Origin: Syntrophales bacterium
GTDB taxonomy: Bacteria; Desulfobacterota; Syntrophia; Syntrophales; UBA2210
Direction of reading: 5' to 3'
NCBI GenBank assembly: GCA_023230565.1
Contig: JALNXD010000060.1
Span: forward strand, 1 to 15,753
DNA: 15,753 nt
In this document: positions 7,284-14,041 of the stretch, piece by piece
Layout: every line of letters begins with the position of its first letter
Position numbering within the stretch: the first letter of the stretch is position 1
The notes under the pieces: model-generated
Told to the model about the DNA's origin: nothing
Seen by the model: only the letters and a program-made list of their open reading frames with translations
Databases searched by the model: none
Translations under genes and position numbers: made by a program

Positions 7284-7589
7284 AATGCATAGTAGCTCCT
7301 TAGTGCCGCTTTAAAAGAAAAAATCTTGACGGTATTAAAATATCCTGCAATAATCAAACTTCCTTAGCTGGCGTGTCAGATCGTGCGGCGTTCAGAATAA
7401 ATCATCTCAATAGTTAACTTGCTGAGTCCGGATCGATTCTTTTAATTGCACAAATTTTTTTCGTGACCGGAATAGTGTCAATTACCAATAACAAATAATG
7501 AAATAAAGTCTCATACTATTAATGAGGCAGTTAAATGAGTTTTCGCCCTTGCATGAGAAAGGCGCGTTACATTCTACAGGGGAATTCAT
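7284..7589. other. Non-coding region with no assigned feature
   Basis: About 300 bases between the intron-like relic and the next gene. There is no plausible frame with a ribosome binding site on either strand. The sequence turns AT-rich from about 7430, as expected upstream of a gene, but I find no -35/-10 pair good enough to call. If the relic is the 3' end of a truncated intron, this stretch may include further worn intron sequence on the minus strand; I cannot recognise it. Confidence 0.4.
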
Positions 7590-7904
7590 ATGAAAGAGAA
7601 AAAAACATTCCAGATCAGGTCTAAGAAAGACGCTCATTTCCTCGCACGGAGAATTAAAGATTCCGAAAAGACTTTTTATTACCATGTCCCTCTTGTTGGA
7701 GGAATGGAAGGAAGCCTCACCAGCATAAGGTGCGATCCTAAATCCGATTTTTGTCAAATATTTACTTCAATACCCGGTATTTTGGACGAAAACCGGAAGC
7801 AGGGAGATATCGCCGATCATTTGTGGAAAGAACGAAAGCTCATAAATGCAGAATTCCGTGATCCAGAATCGGAATGGCGTATTTTAATTCCGCAGCCCGG
7901 TTGA
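7590..7904 (+). CDS. Small protein of unknown function (104 residues)
   Basis: Not recognised. The reading frame is credible because AGGGGA (7578-7583) lies 6 bases before the ATG and the stop is only 13 bases from the start of the next gene. The product is soluble and basic in its first half (MKEKKTFQIRSKKDAHFLARR), with no signal peptide or membrane segment. It has two cysteines (CDPKSDFC, five residues between them), a glycine pair in VPLVGGMEGS and an amphipathic C-terminal part (DIADHLWKERKLINAEFRD). The two cysteines could bind a metal or form a disulfide, but one pair is weak evidence. Likely co-transcribed with the YbaK-type gene downstream, so a connection to translation is possible but unproven. 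Confidence 0.65.
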   Translation: MKEKKTFQIRSKKDAHFLARRIKDSEKTFYYHVPLVGGMEGSLTSIRCDPKSDFCQIFTSIPGILDENRKQGDIADHLWKERKLINAEFRDPESEWRILIPQPG

Positions 7905-7917
7905 GGTTTGATATAAA

Positions 7918-8391
7918 ATGCCTGCAAAACATTTGAGAGAGTTTTTAGAAAGCAATAATATTTCTTACAGTATCGTACAACACGAAGAGGCTTACACAGC
8001 GCAGGAAACTGCGAAATATACACACATTCCGGGAAGAAAACTTGCGAAAACAGTTATGATAAGGCTTGATGGTATTATGAGTATGGCAGTGCTGCCGGCC
8101 AGTCACAGGATCGATTTTAACCGTCTGCGAAACATTACAGGAGCAAGTGAAGTCGAGCTCGCTTCGGAAGAAGAATTCGCCAATATGTTTCCCGGTTGTG
8201 AAAAAGGGGCTATGCCTCCATTCGGTAACCTATACGGTATGGACGTTTTTGCTGATAATCACTTATTTGAAGATCAACATATTGCCTTCAATGCAGGCTC
8301 TCATACTGAACTCATTCGAATAGAGCTGAGCGATTTCAGAAAATTGGTTAATCCTATTATCCTTGACTTTACCTTAAAGAATAATTGTTGA
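7918..8391 (+). CDS. YbaK/EbsC family aminoacyl-tRNA deacylase (Cys-tRNA(Pro)-type or related trans-editing factor)
   Basis: A single-domain editing enzyme that hydrolyses mischarged aminoacyl-tRNA in trans; family members act on Cys-tRNA(Pro), Ala-tRNA(Pro) and similar. The 157-residue length is normal. Family marks: YTAQETAKYTHIPGRKLAKTV (26-46) with the conserved lysine at Lys44; VLPASHRID (58-66); the GAMPPFG motif (97-103), a hallmark of the fold and substrate pocket; and AFNAGSHTELIRI (123-135), the final strand and loop. ATG at 7918 follows TGAGGT (7902-7907), which overlaps the stop codon of the preceding small gene, supporting translational coupling with it. The precise tRNA and amino acid specificity cannot be read off. 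The protein ends in a cysteine. Confidence 0.87.
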   Translation: MPAKHLREFLESNNISYSIVQHEEAYTAQETAKYTHIPGRKLAKTVMIRLDGIMSMAVLPASHRIDFNRLRNITGASEVELASEEEFANMFPGCEKGAMPPFGNLYGMDVFADNHLFEDQHIAFNAGSHTELIRIELSDFRKLVNPIILDFTLKNNC

Positions 8392-8465
8392 AATATCCAA
8401 TGCCTTTCCGCACTTCATTTACACTGCTGTCAAACATTCAACAATAAAGAAGCAGGAGGGAGTGT

Positions 8466-8759
8466 ATGTCAATTTTTTTCATGTTTGGGAAATATACAAA
8501 AGAATCTGCAAGAGAAATCAGTGCAGAGAGAACCAAAAGGGCAGTTGAAGTAATCAATAGACTTGGTGGAGAAGTGAAATCAATGTATTCACTGTTGGGG
8601 GAGCATGATCTGATATTTATCGTGGATCTTCCTGATATGAAAAATGCTCTGAAAGTATCAGTCGCTCTAAATCAGCTTACAGGAATTAACTTTTCAACAT
8701 CCCCTGTCGTAAATGTCGACGAATTCGATAAAATGATCAATGAATTAAAAGAAATGTAA
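8466..8759 (+). CDS. GYD domain-containing protein
   Basis: A small (97-residue) alpha/beta protein of the GYD family, a ferredoxin-like fold found widely in bacteria without a settled biochemical role. Features that match: an N-terminal strand with FMFGKYTKES (5-14), a helix with RTKRAVEVINRLGGEV, the strand and loop MYSLLGEHDLIFIVDLPD, in which GEHD takes the place of the family's G-[YE]-[HY]-D signature, and a final VNVDEFDKMI helix. AGGAGGG at 8454-8460 lies 5 bases before the ATG, a strong ribosome binding site. It is 74 bases after the YbaK-type gene on the same strand and convergent with the YihY-type gene. No terminator hairpin is evident after it. Confidence 0.8.
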   Translation: MSIFFMFGKYTKESAREISAERTKRAVEVINRLGGEVKSMYSLLGEHDLIFIVDLPDMKNALKVSVALNQLTGINFSTSPVVNVDEFDKMINELKEM

Positions 8760-8984
8760 TGTGTGCGCCACTCTCTGTTTACATCTGTTCTGATCAAAAG
8801 CAGTAATTCACATGCGACGGACTCAACATAGCTACATATTGGAAAATACAGCCATATTCAGAATGCATAATATTCATGCAATCTGGTGTAAAAGAGATTG
8901 TTTAAAGGGTTTACATATCTCGTCAACATATCTATCAACATGGTAATGCACAATCCTGTGGATAAGAATTTCCATCAGCTCGCG

Positions 8985-10322
8985 CTAAATATCCAAAAGC
9001 AGCCTGTTCCCTGGAGATTTTGCAGCTGCATCCCGCATTTTTTCATATAATATGGCAATTGAATCGAACACTTCTTCTTTTAATGGATGAATATCATGTG
9101 ATCCTCGCTCTTCAAGGGCATCAAGTATACACTGAAGAGTCAGTTGATGTATGTCCCGGGCCGGCTGATATGCAGATTCTTTATCTTGATCAGTTAATGT
9201 TTCCGAAACAATACCGCTATCGGACAGCTCACCGCATATTTGCCGCACCAGTCTTAAAGGCAATGCCAGATTTTCAGAAATATAGTGGGCGGTTACCGGT
9301 TTATCCCCATTGTGAAACCGCGAGACCAACAGGTATGAGATTTGAAGCGCAATCAGTTTTTTTACCTTCGTACTCAAATGAACGGCTTCTGATTCAAATT
9401 CATAGGTTCTGACATTTTGCTGTGCGAAAGATAATTCGGCACCAAATAACAGTATGATCCAGCTTAACTGAAGCCAGGTCAAAAATAAAGGCAGAGCTGC
9501 AAAACTTCCGTAAATGGCATTATATTTCGATGCCCCTACTTGAAATGTAATAAATGCAATCTGAACGAGCTGATACAAGATTCCTGCAATTAAACCGGCC
9601 GTAAGAGCGGAAATCAAGTCGACTTTTGTATTTGGTATGAATTTATACATAAAGGTAAATAAGATCCAAAAAATAATTGTAGGGAATAATTTCATGATTG
9701 TTAAAAAAACAGGTCCTACAAAATGCAAAAAATACGCTTTTTCCATAAACTCCGTTATTTGAGTTGTGAGAAACACATTGAGACTGCTTGATAAAATGAG
9801 CAGAATTGGACAAAGAATCAGGACAGACAGATAATCACTGAATTTTCTTGCAAAACTCCTTGATTGCCGTATGCCCCAGATTGCATTCAACGATATTTCG
9901 ATGTGGCTCAGGATTTTAATGGCCGCCCAGAACAAAACGATAATACCAGCTCCGGCGAGTACCCCTCCCCGGGTATTTTTGAGCAGAGAATCGGCAAATG
10001 CGATTACATTAATAACGACGCTTTCATGGGCTGCGAATTGCTCCATAATATATTCTTCCAAAAGCTTTTCAAGCCCGAACCCCTTAGCGATACCAAAGAA
10101 CAAAGCTGCGAGAGGAACAATGGATACGAGTGTAAAAAAAGTGAGAGCCGAAGCTCTCAAAAAGCAGTTGTTTTTATCAAATCCTGCAACAGTAAGGTAT
10201 ATTACCCGTAATGTGCGTATGAAAAATGATTTTACCGGCGATAAATCTTCTAATCGTAAGTTCCAAATATCTTTCATAAAAAAAGAACGAATTTTAATCT
10301 GGGCAGAGTTTATGTCGATCAT
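8985..10322 (-). CDS. YihY/BrkB family inner-membrane protein with a C-terminal winged-helix-like domain
   Basis: An integral membrane protein of the YihY (formerly 'ribonuclease BN') family, whose function is unsettled; the tRNase BN assignment was withdrawn for the E. coli member. The open frame runs to 10424, but the ATG at 10322 is preferred: AAAGGA precedes it at normal distance and a TATAAT box lies at 10372-10377, inside the longer version. This gives 445 residues. About six membrane spans lie between 55 and 300 (for example 58-80, 120-140, 165-187, 200-227, 237-260, 273-298), including the family segment YNAIYGSFAALPLFLTWLQ (267-285) and GAEL (294-297). Residues about 320-445 form a soluble extension with a helix-turn-helix-like part (VTAHYISENLALPLRLVRQI), resembling a winged helix of Rrf2 type. 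Many YihY proteins of this group carry it. Convergent with the GYD gene. Confidence 0.85.
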   Translation of the reverse strand: MIDINSAQIKIRSFFMKDIWNLRLEDLSPVKSFFIRTLRVIYLTVAGFDKNNCFLRASALTFFTLVSIVPLAALFFGIAKGFGLEKLLEEYIMEQFAAHESVVINVIAFADSLLKNTRGGVLAGAGIIVLFWAAIKILSHIEISLNAIWGIRQSRSFARKFSDYLSVLILCPILLILSSSLNVFLTTQITEFMEKAYFLHFVGPVFLTIMKLFPTIIFWILFTFMYKFIPNTKVDLISALTAGLIAGILYQLVQIAFITFQVGASKYNAIYGSFAALPLFLTWLQLSWIILLFGAELSFAQQNVRTYEFESEAVHLSTKVKKLIALQISYLLVSRFHNGDKPVTAHYISENLALPLRLVRQICGELSDSGIVSETLTDQDKESAYQPARDIHQLTLQCILDALEERGSHDIHPLKEEVFDSIAILYEKMRDAAAKSPGNRLLLDI

Positions 10323-10681
10323 GGAAATCCTTTCCAAAAAGGTATGTCCCCGGTTAAGCCTGAGGATTTGAATTATACCGTCACCTGATGAGATATGCAT
10401 TAAGAAAACGTATGGGAATGACAAATAAAATAATACTATAGCGTACTCGCAAAACGAATACTTATGAGCCGAGACACCTTTGGAAAAGCTCCTGAAGGCA
10501 GGGCGCGCCAGATGTGTAAACGGGGCAGCATTATCAATTGCTTCCCGCTATATACCTTGACGGTGCGCCGGCATGAAAAGCTTTTTACGAAGGTGTGAAC
10601 ATAATGCTTGTGATTATCGCATAAAGACGATACATAAAACGCATTTTAAATTGATATTAAAGGGAAAAGAAGAAGTAACAT
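10323..10681. other. Divergent intergenic region between the YihY-type and S1-type genes
   Basis: Holds the TATAAT box for the minus-strand gene (listed at 10372-10377). For the plus-strand S1-type gene, TTGTGA (10608-10613) and TACATA (10631-10636) at 17-base spacing are the nearest candidate but match the consensus poorly. A GGCGCGCC palindrome occurs at 10502-10509 in a locally GC-richer patch. I see no RNA gene or convincing small frame. Confidence 0.4.
10372..10377 (-). promoter_or_regulatory. Candidate -10 box (TATAAT) of the YihY-type gene
   Basis: Read on the minus strand, 10377-10372 is an exact TATAAT, about 50 bases before the chosen start codon at 10322. No good TTGACA-like hexamer stands 16-18 bases upstream, so the call rests on the -10 box and its position. 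If real, it rules out the longer reading frame that begins at 10424. Confidence 0.35.
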
Positions 10682-11896
10682 ATGAAAGAAGATAAATTCA
10701 TGAATGAAAATGCAGGAAGTTCCACGTTCTCAGAGTTAATTAAAAATTATGATTTTAAAGAAAAAAATTTCAGGCCGGGAGAAAAAATTGAGGCCCTGAT
10801 CATAAAAATAACCGAAGAATGGATTTTCATAGACCTCGGGGGAAAAAGTGAAGGTTGTATAGATACGTCGGAGTTATTAAATGAGGAAGGCGATGTATCA
10901 GTAAAAGAAGGCGATGTAATCTCAGCATACTTTCTTTCGGCAAGACAGAGCGAAAAATTTTTCACTACGAAACTGGGTAATACTCCAATAGCGACGGATC
11001 ACCTGCACGAAGCATTTCGAAACGAAATTCCTGTCGAAGGGATAATAGAAAAAGAAGTAAAAGGCGGGTTCGAAATCAGAATCGCAGGATCTTTCCGTGC
11101 CTTCTGTCCATATTCGCAATTATGCATCGAAAAATCGGATTTTGTTGAAATAAAAGGAAAACAGCTCGATTTCATCGTGATTGAGTTTGATGGAAATGGG
11201 AAGAACATTATTCTATCTCGGAGGCCTGTTATAGATAAGATTAAGCGAAGAGAAAAAGAAGAATTGAAAAAAACCTTGAAAGAAGGAATGAGTGTTACCG
11301 GAAAAGTTGCTTCCATTACTGATTTTGGAGCCTTTATAGATATAGGCGGCATTAGCGGTCTTTTGCCCATATCTGAAGTAAGCTGGGGCCGTGTAGATAA
11401 CATTAAAGACAGCATTTCTGAAGGCGAAGAATTGAGGTTAGAAATAATTCGGCTTGACTGGGAGAAGGACCGAATAACTTTAAGTCTTAAGTCCACGAAG
11501 CCCGATCCGTGGATATCTGCTGAAAAAAATTATCAGAAGGGCGCCTTTCATCGTGGTGTGATATCCAAATTGACTAAATTCGGTGCCTTTGTTACGTTAA
11601 AGCCTGGAATAGACGGCCTTATTCACATATCTCAAATAGGGAAGGGGCAGAAAATCAAGCATCCTTCTGATGTGCTTTCTGAAAAGCAAATTGTGACAGT
11701 GATGATAGAAAATATCGACAGCGAAAAAAAAAGGATCTCTTTGCGCTTTGCGGAAAAAGAAGAGCAGTTGAAAGATGAAACAAGGCAGGATGATTGGAAA
11801 ACATACGGGGCCGGAAGTGGAATGTCAATGGGTACACTGGGTGATGTTTTGAAAGGAAAACTAAAAAAGGGAGTGAAATCCTTTAATAAGCCATAG
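10682..11896 (+). CDS. S1 RNA-binding domain protein, four S1 repeats (ribosomal protein S1-like paralogue)
   Basis: An RNA-binding protein built of four S1 (OB-fold) repeats, 404 residues. Repeats: about 33-96 (with IFIDLGGKSEGCIDTSEL), 116-181 (divergent, lacking the FGAF-type surface motif), 201-270 (TGKVASITDFGAFIDIGG, the best match) and 288-356 (RGVISKLTKFGAFVTLKPG). A tail of about 45 charged and glycine-rich residues follows. Canonical ribosomal S1 of Gram-negative bacteria has six repeats and some 550 residues, so this is more likely a shorter paralogue involved in translation or RNA handling than the main S1. Start: ATG at 10682 after a purine-rich stretch with AGGGA and AAGAAG; an in-frame ATG at 10700 has a poorer context. 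It heads a same-strand run with mtgA 90 bases on and rmuC after that. Confidence 0.87.
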   Translation: MKEDKFMNENAGSSTFSELIKNYDFKEKNFRPGEKIEALIIKITEEWIFIDLGGKSEGCIDTSELLNEEGDVSVKEGDVISAYFLSARQSEKFFTTKLGNTPIATDHLHEAFRNEIPVEGIIEKEVKGGFEIRIAGSFRAFCPYSQLCIEKSDFVEIKGKQLDFIVIEFDGNGKNIILSRRPVIDKIKRREKEELKKTLKEGMSVTGKVASITDFGAFIDIGGISGLLPISEVSWGRVDNIKDSISEGEELRLEIIRLDWEKDRITLSLKSTKPDPWISAEKNYQKGAFHRGVISKLTKFGAFVTLKPGIDGLIHISQIGKGQKIKHPSDVLSEKQIVTVMIENIDSEKKRISLRFAEKEEQLKDETRQDDWKTYGAGSGMSMGTLGDVLKGKLKKGVKSFNKP

Positions 11897-11898
11897 AA

Positions 11899-11944
11899 TT
11901 CCGTAAAAATCGATTATGCCTTTTTATCCGATGTTTTCACGGAA
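11899..11944. other. Imperfect hairpin between the S1-type gene and mtgA
   Basis: TTCCGTAAAAATCGAT (11899-11914) can pair with ATCCGATGTTTTCACGGAA (11926-11944) with a few bulges. No T-tract follows on the plus strand. It begins right after the S1-type stop codon and ends 42 bases before the mtgA start. It may stabilise the upstream mRNA end or act as a weak, leaky stop; it is not a typical terminator. Confidence 0.3.
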
Positions 11945-11986
11945 AACGCTGAAATTAATAACAGCAATTATTGCTGGGAATTGAAT

Positions 11987-12760
11987 ATGCCTCTTTTTGC
12001 ACGAAAAAGCAGAATGAAAAAGATAGTGAGACGAATCGCCTTATTCATCATCCTCTGCTTTTCAGCATTAATAGTGTTTACAGTGGGTGAAGTATTTCTT
12101 TTCAAGTATGTAAATCCGCCTGTAACTTTCAGCATGATCCGGGGATGGTACAATCAGAAAACGCAAAACCGATACTATCGGGCACCGCGCTATCAATGGT
12201 GTAATTTGGAAGATATCTCTCCGAACTTGAGGAAAGCAGTTCTTGCTGGTGAAGATCAGCGTTTTTTGAACCACAAAGGGTTTGATTTCATAGAATTCAA
12301 AGAAGTAGTAAAGGACATCATTGAAACCCGCAGAATACGCGGAGCAAGCACTATTTCAATGCAAACGGCTCGATCCCTTTTCTTGTGGACCGATAGAACT
12401 GTATTTCGAAAAATTGTAGAGGCCTACTACACAGTACTCATGGAGTTTTTATGGGATAAAGAAAGAATATTGGAAGTATATCTCAATATTGTCGATTGGG
12501 GTGGGGGCGTGATGGGCGCGGAAGCTGCAGCGAATAAATATTTCAATACCCATGCCGGTCTTCTTACTGCCGATCAGGCCGCCTGTCTTGCTGCAATATT
12601 ACCGAGCCCCTATCGCTGGTCGCCTGTAGAATTGAACGATTATGCGTATATGAGAAAAATTAAAATTCTCAATGATATGAAGTATATGCCATTAATAGGG
12701 AACATAAAGGACAGATCCCCTGTAATAGAAGCCGGCATTGCATCCAGCGTATTCACCTGA
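11987..12760 (+). CDS. mtgA: Monofunctional peptidoglycan glycosyltransferase MtgA
   Basis: Polymerises lipid II into glycan strands at the periplasmic face of the inner membrane; a GT51-family enzyme without a transpeptidase domain. 257 residues from ATG 11987 (GGGA at 11976-11979, 7 bases before); a TTG at 11981 is too close to that site to be the start. One membrane anchor at about 14-39. The GT51 motifs occur in order: EDQRFLNHKGFD (89-100) with catalytic Glu89; RGASTISMQ (118-126), where Met125 replaces the usual first Gln of the STISQQ pattern; RKIVE (141-145); KERILEVYLN (158-167); and GAEAAANKYF (177-186). The conserved PSP-RW stretch near 207-211 also fits MtgA. Sits between the S1-type gene and rmuC on the same strand, probably co-transcribed with at least one of them. 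Confidence 0.92.
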   Translation: MPLFARKSRMKKIVRRIALFIILCFSALIVFTVGEVFLFKYVNPPVTFSMIRGWYNQKTQNRYYRAPRYQWCNLEDISPNLRKAVLAGEDQRFLNHKGFDFIEFKEVVKDIIETRRIRGASTISMQTARSLFLWTDRTVFRKIVEAYYTVLMEFLWDKERILEVYLNIVDWGGGVMGAEAAANKYFNTHAGLLTADQAACLAAILPSPYRWSPVELNDYAYMRKIKILNDMKYMPLIGNIKDRSPVIEAGIASSVFT

Positions 12761-12823
12761 TGAAAGGCTTTACTGCATTTAGAATAGACCTGATAGCACT
12801 TTTGCACGAGGATTTAAATTTCT

Positions 12824-14041
12824 ATGGATTTAATTCATCAGCTTTCTGTATTTGCTGCAGGCGTGTGTCTTGGTACGATTCTCACTTTATTTTTATTCCG
12901 GATAAAAAAAAAGGAAACAGATAAAATTATTTGCGACCTTATCATGCAAAGCGAATTTGAAAAGAATCGCAATTTGGAACTTCTGATACAAAGAGCCAAA
13001 GATTCATTCGGCGATCTTTCTTACAAAGCTCTTTCGAGAAACACGGATGAATTTCTTAAAATAGCGCATGAAATTTTTTCAAGACAGACCCAGTCGGGGC
13101 AGAAGGATCTTGATGAAAAGAAACACTTGATAGATCAGAATCTCAATTTAATGAGAGGCGATCTTCATAAAGTGCACGAGACGATAAGCGCGCTTGAGAG
13201 AGACAGGGAAAAAAAATATGGCGAACTGGCGCAGCAGTTAAAATCTGCAAGCGAGGAAACCGCCCGTCTTCAGGAAACGACATCCAAATTGCAAAATGCT
13301 CTTTCAAACTCAAAGGTCAGAGGCCAATGGGGAGAAAGAATGGCAGAAGACGTTCTAAGAATTGCCGGTTTTATTGAAGGGATAAATTATTTTAAACAGA
13401 AAAAACTTAATTCCGCACATACAAGGCCGGATTATACTTTCCTTCTGCCTCGGAACCTCAGGATTAATATGGATGTGAAATTTCCGCTTGACAATTATCT
13501 GAGATTTCTCGAAGCAGAAAAGGAGACGGAGAAAGACAGGTTTCTGCATCAGTTCCTTCGGGATGCCCGCATGCGCATAAGAGAGGTAACCTCAAAAGAG
13601 TATATCAATCCTGAAGAGCATACCGTAGATTATGTGGTGGTGTTTATTCCGAATGAACAGGTTTACTCGTTCATCTGCGAGCATGATACTTCAATTATAG
13701 ATGAGGCGCTTGAAAGTAAAGTAATTCTATCTTCTCCCGTGACTCTATATGCCATACTTGCTGTAATCAGGCAGGCAGTAGATAATTTTAATATGGAGCA
13801 AAAGGCTTCAGAAATTATGGTCATTTTAAACGGGTTTAAGAAACAGTGGAACTCTTTTGTTGCTTCATTTGATAAGATGGGGAAAAAACTTGGCGAAGCA
13901 CAAAAAGAATATTCTATTTTGACATCAACAAGAACAAACAAACTCGAAATTCAACTGCAGCAAATTGAAGAGTTGAGAATGAACCATGATGGAAGAGACA
14001 AAGACGAAGGCAGAGTGACTGAATTTACAGGATCAGATTAA
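12824..14041 (+). CDS. rmuC: DNA recombination protein RmuC
   Basis: RmuC limits inversion at short inverted repeats in E. coli and carries a nuclease-like fold; its biochemical activity is not settled. 405 residues. Order of parts: N-terminal membrane segment (7-26), long coiled-coil region (about 90-165, with regular Leu/Glu/Lys spacing), then the RmuC domain from about 164 with RGQWGE (166-171), RPDYTFLLP (201-209) and MDVKFPLDNY (216-225), where the Asp and Lys resemble the PD-(D/E)xK nuclease core, and DYVVVFIPNE (269-278). ATG at 12824 is preceded by GAGGA (12808-12812) at a rather long 11 bases. The gene begins 63 bases after mtgA. Its last 17 bases overlap the 3' end of the convergent feoB, so no terminator lies between them. 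Confidence 0.92.
   Translation: MDLIHQLSVFAAGVCLGTILTLFLFRIKKKETDKIICDLIMQSEFEKNRNLELLIQRAKDSFGDLSYKALSRNTDEFLKIAHEIFSRQTQSGQKDLDEKKHLIDQNLNLMRGDLHKVHETISALERDREKKYGELAQQLKSASEETARLQETTSKLQNALSNSKVRGQWGERMAEDVLRIAGFIEGINYFKQKKLNSAHTRPDYTFLLPRNLRINMDVKFPLDNYLRFLEAEKETEKDRFLHQFLRDARMRIREVTSKEYINPEEHTVDYVVVFIPNEQVYSFICEHDTSIIDEALESKVILSSPVTLYAILAVIRQAVDNFNMEQKASEIMVILNGFKKQWNSFVASFDKMGKKLGEAQKEYSILTSTRTNKLEIQLQQIEELRMNHDGRDKDEGRVTEFTGSD

Noticed and set aside
7070..7357. 95-codon minus-strand frame over the terminator and intron relic
   Set aside because: It runs through a terminator and the domain V-like hairpin; such frames are typical false genes over group II intron ends.
7360..7390. Possible sigma-54 promoter (TGGCG near 7370)
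   Set aside because: The GG and GC elements are not at the required 10-base spacing.
7116..8412. 13-base direct repeat ATGCCTTTCCGCA at 7116-7128 and 8400-8412
   Set aside because: In a window of this size one or two 13-base matches are expected by chance, and one copy is the loop of a terminator.
8861..8880. Small palindromic patch (TGCAT, 7 bases, ATGCA) between the convergent GYD and YihY-type genes
   Set aside because: Five-base arms in AT-rich DNA are common by chance; there is no T-tract and it is not placed as an operator for either gene.
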